Source of the DNA: Costertonia aggregata
GTDB taxonomy: Bacteria > Bacteroidota > Bacteroidia > Flavobacteriales > Flavobacteriaceae
NCBI RefSeq assembly: GCF_013402795.1
Contig: NZ_CP058595.1
Location: 593,501-657,500, forward strand
DNA length: 64,000 nucleotides
Direction of reading: 5' to 3'
Below are positions 40,913 through 49,169 of this stretch, piece by piece (position 1 is the stretch's first letter; every line of letters begins with the position of its first letter). Below the pieces are notes generated by a model, which saw only the letters and a program-made list of their open reading frames with translations, was not told the origin of the DNA and ran no database searches. Made by a program: the position numbers and the translations under genes.

Positions 40913-40942
40913 TTTGATAGTAGTTCAATTAAACTATCTTTA
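40913..40942 (+). promoter_or_regulatory. Putative desaturase promoter
   Basis: TTTG at 40913-40916 and TATCTTTA at 40935-40942 are spaced 18 nt apart, close to the Bacteroidota TTTG-N19-21-TAnnTTTG layout. The last base differs from consensus. It lies 16 nt before the ATG at 40959 and inside a longer possible reading frame, which supports that start. Confidence 0.5.
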
Positions 40943-40958
40943 CACAAAAATTATTTTT

Positions 40959-42059
40959 ATGGACAAAGGAAGTATCCGATTTTCTAGAAAGGATTCCGCT
41001 CAATTTTTTAAAACCCTGAACAAAAGGGTAAATGAATATTTTAAGGAGAACAAAATAAAAAAAACAGGTAATTGGCGTTTATATGTCAAGACAGTTATAA
41101 TGTTCGCCCTGTTTCTTACCCCTTATTTTTTAATATTGACTTTAGGGCTTCCCAATTGGGCCAATCTTTTATTGACCATAGTTATGGGTGTTGGGATGGC
41201 TGGTGTTGGGATGAACGTTATGCATGATGGCAATCATGGCTCATATTCCAACAAAAAATGGGTGAACAAACTTATGGGGAGCAGTATTTACATACTTGCG
41301 GGCAATGTATACAATTGGCAAGTGCAACATAACGTACTACATCACACATATACCAATATTCACGAACATGACGAGGATATGGAGGCTGGTCGTATTTTGC
41401 GTTTCTCCAAACATGCAGAATGGCAAAAACACCATAAATTTCAACATTTATATTCTGTTTTTTTATATGGATTGCTAACCTTCAACTGGGCCATAACTAC
41501 TGATTTTCAACAAATGTACCGTTACATGAAGCGCAAACTTTCTTTTGGAAAATTGCCGAGTCCGGTTATTAATTGGAGTACCTTGGTCATCACTAAATTA
41601 TTGTACATCACCATATGGATCGTACTACCTATGTTGATACTTGATATTGCGTGGTGGAAAATACTTTTGGGCTTCTTTATCATGCACTATGTGGCCGGGG
41701 TAATTTTGAGCGTCGTATTTCAATTGGCACATATTGTAGATGATGCGCAAACCCCCTTACCCGATGAAAGTGGCACCATGAAAAACACATGGGCGATACA
41801 CCAATTGTTCACCACTGTAAATTTTGGCACCAAAAACAAAATCGTAAATTGGTTTACGGGAGGTTTAAACCATCAGGTTGAACATCATATTTTTCCAAAT
41901 ATCAGCCATGTACACTACACTAAAATCTCTAAGATTGTAAAACAAACGGCAAAAGAGTTCAATCTACCGTATAACGAATATAGAACAACACGAAAAGCGA
42001 TAATATCACACTTTAAGCATTTAAAGGAATTGGGTAAAAAGCCCTCTTTTGCAGTTTAG
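40959..42059 (+). CDS. Membrane fatty acid desaturase
   Basis: A 366-aa integral membrane di-iron desaturase that introduces a cis double bond into acyl chains, probably of membrane lipids. Three histidine boxes are present: HDGNH in MHDGNHGSYS, HNVLHH, and HQVEHH in NHQVEHHIFPNISH; four hydrophobic segments lie between them. The HQVEHH box resembles that of acyl-lipid or front-end desaturases. The regiospecificity and electron donor cannot be told. An upstream in-frame ATG at 40878 precedes the promoter, so ATG at 40959 is preferred. Confidence 0.92.
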   Translation: MDKGSIRFSRKDSAQFFKTLNKRVNEYFKENKIKKTGNWRLYVKTVIMFALFLTPYFLILTLGLPNWANLLLTIVMGVGMAGVGMNVMHDGNHGSYSNKKWVNKLMGSSIYILAGNVYNWQVQHNVLHHTYTNIHEHDEDMEAGRILRFSKHAEWQKHHKFQHLYSVFLYGLLTFNWAITTDFQQMYRYMKRKLSFGKLPSPVINWSTLVITKLLYITIWIVLPMLILDIAWWKILLGFFIMHYVAGVILSVVFQLAHIVDDAQTPLPDESGTMKNTWAIHQLFTTVNFGTKNKIVNWFTGGLNHQVEHHIFPNISHVHYTKISKIVKQTAKEFNLPYNEYRTTRKAIISHFKHLKELGKKPSFAV

Positions 42060-42181
42060 GTACGTTTTTTGAAAATATAGGCAATAACTCAAAATAGTCA
42101 TAGTCCGACCCATATGGATTATTGAATATTTTGGGTTATTTGTTTTAAAACAAGATAGATACAATCAATCATTAGAAAACC

Positions 42182-43372
42182 ATGAACAATCAACTATCGA
42201 ACAGAATAAACAGTGTAACACCTTCTGCAACCTTGGAAATGGCAGCAAAGGCACGCGAATTGAGAGCCTCGGGAAAAGACATTATTGGACTAAGCTTGGG
42301 CGAGCCAGACTTTAATACCCCCGATTACATTAAGGACGCCGCAATACAAGCTGTAAACGATGGTTACAATTCATACACCCCTGTAGATGGCTATGTTGAA
42401 CTAAAAGATGCTATTATAACCAAGTTCAAAAGAGATAATAACCTTAGCTATGACCGTTCCCAAATCGTGGTATCCACCGGGGCCAAACAAGCCCTGTACA
42501 ATGTGGCACAAGTAGTATTGAACAAAGGGGATGAGGTTATTTTACCATGCCCCTACTGGGTCAGTTATTCAGATATCGTAAAACTTGCCGATGGTGTACC
42601 CATTGAAGTTGCCACCGCTCTTGAGGACGATTTTAAAATGACGGCCGCCCAGCTTGAAGCTGCTATTACGCCAAAAACCAAAATGCTATGGTATAGTTCC
42701 CCTTGCAATCCCAGCGGCTCCATTTACAGTAAAACCGAGCTAAGGGCCTTGGCCGATGTTCTACAAAAACATCCACAAATCATAGTCGTAAGCGACGAAA
42801 TTTACGAGCATATCAATTACGGGGTTACGGCGCACGCCTCTATGGCAGAATTTGAAGATATGTACGACCGTACGGTAACGGTAAACGGAGTGGCGAAAGC
42901 CTTCGCCATGACAGGGTGGCGTATCGGCTATATTGGTGCCCCTACGTTTATAGCCAGAGCCTGCAACAAATTACAGGGTCAAGTGACCAGTGGTGCCAAT
43001 TGTATTGCACAACGTGCCGTAATAACCGCACTGACCGAATCTCCAAAACGTATTGAATATATGGTGAACGAGTTCAAAGAACGGAGAAAATTGATACTGG
43101 AACTTTTAAACGATATTGACGGATTTAAATGTAACGAACCCGAAGGTGCTTTTTACGTATATCCCGATGTCACCGCTTATTTCGGAAAAATCCTGAACGG
43201 CACAAAAATCAACAATGCCTCTGACTTTGCCATGTATTTGTTGGAACATGCCAACGTGGCCACGGTAACAGGCGATGCCTTTGGCAATGGCAATTGCATA
43301 CGAATTTCATATGCTGCTTCCGTGAAGGAAATAAAGGAAGCTATCGCAAGGATAAAATCAGTAATATCTTAG
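42182..43372 (+). CDS. Class I pyridoxal-phosphate aminotransferase (aspartate aminotransferase-like)
   Basis: A 396-aa fold-type I aminotransferase. Signatures: LSLGEPDFNTPDYI, STGAKQALYN, CPYWVSY, NPSGSIYS, VSDEIYEHINY and the PLP lysine K239 in NGVAKAFAMTGWRIGY. The substrate-carboxylate arginine is in CIRISYAAS. Closest in pattern to subgroup I-gamma aspartate aminotransferases, which make aspartate from oxaloacetate and glutamate; other amino acid substrates remain possible. It follows the desaturase by 122 nt without a clear terminator. Confidence 0.93.
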   Translation: MNNQLSNRINSVTPSATLEMAAKARELRASGKDIIGLSLGEPDFNTPDYIKDAAIQAVNDGYNSYTPVDGYVELKDAIITKFKRDNNLSYDRSQIVVSTGAKQALYNVAQVVLNKGDEVILPCPYWVSYSDIVKLADGVPIEVATALEDDFKMTAAQLEAAITPKTKMLWYSSPCNPSGSIYSKTELRALADVLQKHPQIIVVSDEIYEHINYGVTAHASMAEFEDMYDRTVTVNGVAKAFAMTGWRIGYIGAPTFIARACNKLQGQVTSGANCIAQRAVITALTESPKRIEYMVNEFKERRKLILELLNDIDGFKCNEPEGAFYVYPDVTAYFGKILNGTKINNASDFAMYLLEHANVATVTGDAFGNGNCIRISYAASVKEIKEAIARIKSVIS

Positions 43373-43642
43373 AATATTTTGCTGAAGATACTTCCATACG
43401 AGAATCTTTTTACGAGACCAATTTGACTAGAGACGATACAAAAAAGTTGCTTAACGAAAACGTTCAACCCAAAAACAGCCTAGTTTTTTCAAAAAATTTG
43501 CCCTAGCTGGTTTGCCATATGAAGGGGTAGTACATTAATATGACTTTAAAATTGTAAGGCGTATTACTTACCCAATTCATTTTTACCAAGAATAGAGGGT
43601 AAATTGGAAAGAAGACACTCTGGAACCGATGTTCACACAAAA

Positions 43643-43900
43643 ATGAAATTACACGCTGTAGTGTTGATTTTTGTACTTTTTTGCCTTACCAGTGTTTTTT
43701 CCATATCAATTGCCTTGGTTTTCCTGATGCCGTTTCAAGAAGGGGATTCAGACTTGTTCAAATACATACCTTTCGCCATATTCTTATTCGGGTGTTTACT
43801 AACCGTGGAAGCTTTCAAATATGAAAGCAATAAATCAAAAAAGTTTTTTGAAGGCCTATTTAAAACGATGACATTGTATGTTACAGATATTGATTGGTAA
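43643..43900 (+). CDS. Small two-span membrane protein, hypothetical
   Basis: An 85-aa protein with two membrane helices (about residues 4-28 and 42-61) and a basic C-terminal tail (YESNKSKKFFEGLFKTM). I do not recognise a family. An in-frame TTG at 43604 would add 13 hydrophilic residues; ATG at 43643 puts the hydrophobic helix near the start and is preferred. The 270-nt space before it holds no promoter I can support. Its stop faces trkH across 14 nt. Confidence 0.55.
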   Translation: MKLHAVVLIFVLFCLTSVFSISIALVFLMPFQEGDSDLFKYIPFAIFLFGCLLTVEAFKYESNKSKKFFEGLFKTMTLYVTDIDW

Positions 43901-43914
43901 TCAAAAAAAAGGTC

Positions 43915-45408
43915 TTAGGTCCGCTTCCAAAAATAAGGTGTCAATAAGATCAGAACCGTAAATAGTTCCAAACGACCGATCAACATCAAAAAACCACACC
44001 ACCACTTTCCTGCTGCGGGAAGACCACTAAAATTACTTACGGGGTTTAAACTCCCCAAAGCAGGTCCCACGTTGCCCAATGACGAAGCAGCACCTCCGAT
44101 GGCCGATTGAAAATCAAGCCCTAAAAAGCCCAACACAAGAGCACCAATGATAAAAGCGAGCATATACAATACAAAGAAGGCAATTATATTGTATACAATA
44201 TGTTCGCTAACGGTCTTGTTGTTGTAGCGAACAGGAATAATAGCATTGGGGTGTAAGGTTCGTTTAAACTCCAACATCCCATTTTTTATGATCAATAAAT
44301 GGCGCATAACTTTAATACCGCCCGAAGTGGAACCTGCCGAACCGCCCAAAAAGAAAAGACCAAAAAAGAAAATGGTCAAAAACGGGGTCCAAGCCGTAAA
44401 GTCGGCACTTACGAACCCTGTTGTAGTGATAACCGCAATTACTTGAAAAAGGGCGTGTCTAAAGGCACTTTCACCTTTACCCAGCACCATAAAATACCCA
44501 GGGGTATCCGTTGTGATATTTGCTTGAAAATAGATGACCAATGCCGATATAATCGTAAAGATGATTATAAATCCAAAATAAAACTTAAACTCCTCATCTT
44601 TCAACACACGTTGTACCTTACCTTTAAAGGCAAAATAACTGAGTACGAAATTACTACCTGCCAAAAACATGAAAAGGATAACGATATATTGGATTAAAGG
44701 CTTGTCGTTCCAATATGCCAAACTAGCGTTTTTGGTTGAAACCCCCCCTGTGGAGAGGGTTGCCAAAGCATGGTTGATGGCATCAAAAAATGACATCCCA
44801 GCCAGTTTCAATAAAATGGTCTCGGCCACCGTGTACCCGAAGTAAATAAACCACAACCTTTTAGCGGTATCGGTAATTCTTGGGTGTAATTTATCGGCAC
44901 TAGGGCCCGGAGCTTCCGCTGCAAACAGCTGCATACCGCCTATCCCCAATAAGGGTAAAATGGCAATCGCCAATACAATGATTCCCATCCCCCCTATCCA
45001 ATGGGTGAGACTACGCCAAAACAGAATTCCTTTGGGCAATGCTTCAATATCGTTCAAGATAGATGCGCCCGTTGTAGTATAGCCAGAAATGGTTTCAAAA
45101 AAAGCATCCGTGAGGTTTGGAATAGCCCCAGTGAACAAATATGGCAATACGCCCGAAGCTGACATTACCACCCAACCAAAAGTGACGATTATGTACCCTT
45201 CTTTTCGTTTTACCTCTTTCTTGTGACCGCGGGTAGCGAACATAGACAATACCCCTACCAACATGGTAACGATTGCCGCCAATGTGATATCTAACGTTGC
45301 ACCGTCTTCATATATACCGCTGACCAATGCTGCCAAAAGCATAAAAAAGCCATTGCAAAGCAATAGCAGTCCCATTAAATGAAATATTATTTTGGAATTT
45401 AGGCCCAT
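43915..45408 (-). CDS. trkH: Potassium transporter TrkH
   Basis: Pore-forming subunit of the Trk K+ uptake system, 497 aa with about ten to eleven membrane spans. Four pore loops with their glycine filters are visible: GYTTTGAS, STGGVST, TTTGFVS and LGNVGPALG. RLELFTVLILLTP ends the protein as in the family. It abuts trkA (the trkA stop and the trkH start are adjacent with no gap), forming a two-gene operon on the minus strand. Confidence 0.96.
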   Translation of the reverse strand: MGLNSKIIFHLMGLLLLCNGFFMLLAALVSGIYEDGATLDITLAAIVTMLVGVLSMFATRGHKKEVKRKEGYIIVTFGWVVMSASGVLPYLFTGAIPNLTDAFFETISGYTTTGASILNDIEALPKGILFWRSLTHWIGGMGIIVLAIAILPLLGIGGMQLFAAEAPGPSADKLHPRITDTAKRLWFIYFGYTVAETILLKLAGMSFFDAINHALATLSTGGVSTKNASLAYWNDKPLIQYIVILFMFLAGSNFVLSYFAFKGKVQRVLKDEEFKFYFGFIIIFTIISALVIYFQANITTDTPGYFMVLGKGESAFRHALFQVIAVITTTGFVSADFTAWTPFLTIFFFGLFFLGGSAGSTSGGIKVMRHLLIIKNGMLEFKRTLHPNAIIPVRYNNKTVSEHIVYNIIAFFVLYMLAFIIGALVLGFLGLDFQSAIGGAASSLGNVGPALGSLNPVSNFSGLPAAGKWWCGFLMLIGRLELFTVLILLTPYFWKRT

Positions 45409-46758
45409 TTAGAGAAAAAGCTTTTCAATTTTGGGAATAGCCTCCGGCAAACAACATACCACTACCCTATCCCCTTCGGTGATCTTAAAGTCGCCAAGTG
45501 CAATGAGTCCTTTGTTGTCTCGTACCACACCGCCAATAGTGGCCGATCTGGGAAAATCCAACTCTTTGATAATCTTACCGTTTACAACCGATGTTGGCTT
45601 AACGATAAACTCTAGTATTTCTGCGTTTAGATTGTTCAAACGGGTCAATGCAACAACCTCTCCCTTACGTATGTACCTAAAGATATTATTGGCCGCCAGT
45701 AATTTTTTATTGATAAGTGTATCAATGCCTATGGAATGCGATAGCTGAAAATAATCCATATTTTCAACCAAGGCTATAGTTTTTTTAATGTTTTTGGACT
45801 TGGCCATTAAACAGGACATGATATTGGTTTCGGAATTGCCGGTCACAGCAATGAAAGCATCCATAGATTCCAAACTTTCCTCCTCCAATAGTTCTACATT
45901 CCGCCCATCACCGTTAATGACCAAGGCATTGGGAAGACTATCGGCCAATTCAAAAGCCTTGTCCTTGTTCTTTTCTATCAGCTTTACGTTAAATTTACTG
46001 GTACACAAATCTCGGGCAGACTTAAAACCGACCTTACTACCACCAAGCACCATTACGTTCCTAATTTCTTCTTTCTTTTTTCCAGTAAGTTTATATAGCT
46101 CGTCGACCCCTTGCTTATCCGTTATAAAGTACACTTGATCTTCTTCCTTAAAAACAGTATCGCCCCTGGGAATAACCGTATATTGGGTCCCCGTGCGCTG
46201 CATGGCTATCGGCATAAAATGTAATTTTGGGAAAATATTGGCAGCTTCCTTTACACTCTTACCTACAAAAGGGGCTGTTTTGGGCATAGATACCCCAACC
46301 ATGATCAAGGCACCTTGTTCAAACTCGTAGGTGTCATTAAAGCCGGACTGATTCAATAATAGTTGTATCTCGGTAGCGGCCAACTCTTCGGGCGAAATGA
46401 GTTCATCAATACCAAGTTCAGAAAACTTGATGGCCTCTTTGTTCTCTATAAACTCGGTATTGGAAATTCTCGCGATCGTTTGTTTGCAACCCAACTGCTT
46501 TGCTAACATGCAAAGGGTAATATTGGTGGTCTCCGAAGAGGTTACGCCAATTACCAATTCCGAACTCTCTACTTGGGCATCCTTTAAAATAGTGACCGAA
46601 GTCGCGTCGCCTTTGAGCACTCTAATATCCAAATGCGTATCGGCATACGATAAGCTTTCCTTGTTGGTATCTATTAAAGTGATATCTTGGGATTCGTACG
46701 AGAGCAACTTCGCCAAATGAAAGCCAACTTCACCAGCTCCTGCAATAATTATCTTCAT
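45409..46758 (-). CDS. trkA: Trk system regulatory subunit TrkA
   Basis: Cytoplasmic regulator of TrkH that senses NAD(H)/nucleotide state, 449 aa. Two RCK units are visible, each with a Rossmann glycine motif: IIAGAGEVGFHLAKLL with terminal acidic D29 in LIDTN, and VMVLGGSKVGFKSARDL about residue 230 with LIEKN. Each is followed by a TrkA-C domain (for example AAEIQLLLNQ ... VGVSMP, and VVNGKIIKELDFP). First gene of the trkA-trkH operon. Confidence 0.95.
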   Translation of the reverse strand: MKIIIAGAGEVGFHLAKLLSYESQDITLIDTNKESLSYADTHLDIRVLKGDATSVTILKDAQVESSELVIGVTSSETTNITLCMLAKQLGCKQTIARISNTEFIENKEAIKFSELGIDELISPEELAATEIQLLLNQSGFNDTYEFEQGALIMVGVSMPKTAPFVGKSVKEAANIFPKLHFMPIAMQRTGTQYTVIPRGDTVFKEEDQVYFITDKQGVDELYKLTGKKKEEIRNVMVLGGSKVGFKSARDLCTSKFNVKLIEKNKDKAFELADSLPNALVINGDGRNVELLEEESLESMDAFIAVTGNSETNIMSCLMAKSKNIKKTIALVENMDYFQLSHSIGIDTLINKKLLAANNIFRYIRKGEVVALTRLNNLNAEILEFIVKPTSVVNGKIIKELDFPRSATIGGVVRDNKGLIALGDFKITEGDRVVVCCLPEAIPKIEKLFL

Positions 46759-46946
46759 TCGTTAAATACGTTCATTCTTAAAAAGCGTGTTCGCCCTTTT
46801 GAAAAGAAACTCTGTTTTAGGGGTAAAAGCTATGTTTGAGCTCATGGCATGCAAAGTTTGCAACTAATGCGAAGCAAAATTACATAATTTTATTTTCTTC
46901 CTGTCGAGTAGCTTCATAAATTAACTCACGGTTCTAGGCTATATTG

Positions 46947-46954
46947 TATCTTTG
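46947..46954 (+). promoter_or_regulatory. Putative ubiE-porT promoter -7 element
   Basis: TATCTTTG, a perfect TAnnTTTG match, 17 nt before the ubiE start. Confidence 0.55.
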
Positions 46955-46971
46955 CGGCAAAAATTGCGGTA

Positions 46972-47700
46972 ATGGCCAAAAAAGTTACACCCTACAAAGA
47001 TTCAGGGCTTGGAAAAAAAGAGCAGGTGACCCAAATGTTCGATACCATTTCCAAAAATTACGATGGTCTCAATAGGGTCATTTCTTTTGGAATTGATATT
47101 AAATGGAGAAAAAGGGTTGTCGCCATACTCTCCAAAAAGAAACCAAAAAACATCTTGGATATCGCGACCGGAACCGGTGACTTGGCCATAAACCTTGTCA
47201 ATACCGGGGCAGAAAAAATTATAGGGCTTGATATTTCTCCCGGAATGCTGAATGTAGGCAAACAAAAAGTTTCCGAACAAAACCTCAACAACACTATTGA
47301 CATGATTGTTGGGGATAGTGAAAACCTCCCTTTTGACGAGGATACTTTTGATGCAATTACCGTTGCTTTTGGCGTTCGTAATTTTGAAAATCTGGAAAAA
47401 GGACTTACAGAGATTCATAGAGTACTCAAACCTACTGGCACATTGGTGGTTTTGGAAACTTCAGTTCCTACGAAAACACCATATAAGCAGGGGTATCGCT
47501 TATACACAAAATATATGTTGCCCGCCATAGGAAAGCTGTTTTCCAAAGACCGCTCCGCCTATGCCTATTTATCGGAATCGGCTTCGGTTTTTCCACATGG
47601 GGAAGCCTTCAACAATATTTTACACAAAATTGGGTTTATAGCTATAGAGAACAAACCCCAAACATTTGGGGTGGCGTCAATTTATGTAGCTACAAAGTAA
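46972..47700 (+). CDS. ubiE: Demethylmenaquinone methyltransferase
   Basis: Carries out the final C-methylation in menaquinone biosynthesis. The 242-aa enzyme has the family order: [40 protein letters not shown] (SAM loop), [49 protein letters not shown] and [14 protein letters not shown], ending with FGVASIYVA. Flavobacteria use menaquinone, so a MenG role is likely. It forms an operon with porT, 3 nt downstream. Confidence 0.95.
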   Translation: MAKKVTPYKDSGLGKKEQVTQMFDTISKNYDGLNRVISFGIDIKWRKRVVAILSKKKPKNILDIATGTGDLAINLVNTGAEKIIGLDISPGMLNVGKQKVSEQNLNNTIDMIVGDSENLPFDEDTFDAITVAFGVRNFENLEKGLTEIHRVLKPTGTLVVLETSVPTKTPYKQGYRLYTKYMLPAIGKLFSKDRSAYAYLSESASVFPHGEAFNNILHKIGFIAIENKPQTFGVASIYVATK

Positions 47701-47703
47701 AAT

Positions 47704-48399
47704 ATGAAGCATATTTTTTTTCTTTTTATGGCCTTGACCATGGTTTGCCCTATGGCAAAAGCACAATTCAACGAGAGGCCTATAATGAATCTCGAAACCA
47801 TAGACCAACGTTTTTTGAACTGGGGCTATTTTCTCGGGTTTAATCAATATGACTTCAAATTTGAGTATGAAAATGACATTGATGATGTTCTTGTTGATAA
47901 ATCCGTCGGTTTTAATGTGGGGTTAATCGGTGAGATGCGAATCAATGAATTTTTGGATGTACGTTTGGAGCCAGGACTACATTACACGCAAAGAACTTTG
48001 GGTTTTCCCGGTTTCGACAATGCCAATGATGCCATCCGCGAAGTAAAATCAACCTACATCAACTTCCCTTTGTTACTAAAGGTCAGTACAAGGCGTTTGG
48101 GGAACTGGAAGCCTTTTCTTATTAGCGGTGGCTCTATCACCATGAACTTGGGGAGCAATGAGGATTCGCTCGACGACAATAGCAGTGGTACGTTTAGAAT
48201 GAAGAAGATTGTATACAATTATGAATTGGGATTTGGTATAGACTTTTATACCGAATATTTTAAGTTCTCGCCATCCATACGTGGTGTTTTTGCCTTAAGC
48301 GATGAGCTGGTACCTGACAATGACCCTAATAGCCCGTGGACGGGAAACATCAACTCCCTAAAAACCAGAGGTATCTTCGTTAATTTCACTTTTGAGTAA
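47704..48399 (+). CDS. porT: Type IX secretion outer-membrane protein PorT
   Basis: A 231-aa outer-membrane beta-barrel needed for T9SS function. It has a Sec signal (1-21, ending KAQF), then FNERPIMNLETIDQRFLNWG, GFNVGLIGEMRINEFLDVRLEPGLHYTQR, FPLLLKVSTRR and a terminal VNFTFE; these match the PorT family as I know it. The genomic link ubiE-porT is widespread in Bacteroidota. It should serve export of cargo such as B1/B2 in the same window. Confidence 0.92.
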   Translation: MKHIFFLFMALTMVCPMAKAQFNERPIMNLETIDQRFLNWGYFLGFNQYDFKFEYENDIDDVLVDKSVGFNVGLIGEMRINEFLDVRLEPGLHYTQRTLGFPGFDNANDAIREVKSTYINFPLLLKVSTRRLGNWKPFLISGGSITMNLGSNEDSLDDNSSGTFRMKKIVYNYELGFGIDFYTEYFKFSPSIRGVFALSDELVPDNDPNSPWTGNINSLKTRGIFVNFTFE

Positions 48400-48424
48400 T
48401 CTAGCCCTTAAAACACCTGATTTA

Positions 48425-49144
48425 TTAGTCTCTTCTTATCTCGTTCAATAAAATAGCGGTTGCCGTTGCTACGTTTAAACTCTCGGTAGTTTTTTTGCCA
48501 AATTGTGGTATGCTTATTTTTTGATGTACCAACGCTTCAAGGTTTTGAGAAATACCCTTACCCTCATTACCCATCAACAAAATCCCCTTTTCCGGGAATT
48601 TTTCTCGGTACACCGGTTTGCCACCCATAAAAGCCCCATATACGGAAAGCTTGGAATCCGCAATGAATTTTTCTAGGTCAATATAAACGATCTTTACCCT
48701 TGCGATTGAGCCCATACTGGCTTGCAATACCTTTGGGTTGTAGCAATCAACGGTATTTGGTGAGCAAACAACCTGTGAAATATTGAACCAGTCACATAAG
48801 CGGATGATGGTTCCCAAATTGCCCGGATCGCGAACATCGTCCAAAGCCACTGACCAATTATGAGGTATTGTAGACGAATCTTCCGGAATGTAAAAAACGC
48901 CCAAAACGGTATTTGGGGTTTTGAGTCCGCTCATTTTGGCCAAATCTACTTTGGAAACCTGAATAATTTTTTCATGCGACGGTAATGTTTCAGGGGACGT
49001 CGTATAAACACCGTATACCCCAAAATCAGAAGACAAAAGTTCTGAAACCAACTTTACTCCTTCAGCAACAAAAAGGCCATGTTGCGTTCGGTACTTTTTT
49101 TGTTGTAGGCTATTTATAAATTTTAGTTGACTTTTGACAACCAT
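48425..49144 (-). CDS. TrmH/SpoU-family RNA 2'-O-methyltransferase
   Basis: A 239-aa RNA ribose methyltransferase with a SpoU substrate-binding N-domain (FINSLQQKKYRTQHGLFVAEGVKLV) and the trefoil-knot catalytic domain: LDDVRDPGNLGTIIRLCDWF, ILLMGNEGKGIS and IPQFGKKTTESLNVATATAI. The knot motifs are complete. An upstream ATG at 49300 would overlap the divergent tamL; ATG at 49144 gives the standard start MVVKSQLKF. The target RNA is not evident; RlmB-like rRNA or tRNA targets are possible. Confidence 0.92.
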   Translation of the reverse strand: MVVKSQLKFINSLQQKKYRTQHGLFVAEGVKLVSELLSSDFGVYGVYTTSPETLPSHEKIIQVSKVDLAKMSGLKTPNTVLGVFYIPEDSSTIPHNWSVALDDVRDPGNLGTIIRLCDWFNISQVVCSPNTVDCYNPKVLQASMGSIARVKIVYIDLEKFIADSKLSVYGAFMGGKPVYREKFPEKGILLMGNEGKGISQNLEALVHQKISIPQFGKKTTESLNVATATAILLNEIRRD

Positions 49145-49163
49145 AGGAAAACGTGTATTTTTG
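49133..49163 (+). promoter_or_regulatory. Full-consensus Bacteroidota promoter of tamL, leaderless position
   Basis: TTTG (49133-49136), 19 nt, then TATTTTTG (49156-49163): a perfect match to both elements with normal spacing. The tamL ATG (49170) is 6 nt after the last base, so the mRNA would begin at the start codon. The upstream box lies within the first codons of the divergent RNA methyltransferase. Confidence 0.65.
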
Positions 49164-49169
49164 GACTCT

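Noticed and set aside
43294-43506. 70-aa frame overlapping the end of the aminotransferase gene
   Set aside because: It runs out of frame through the conserved end of the aminotransferase, and the 44 codons beyond have no start codon of their own. A relic cannot be excluded but there is no support.
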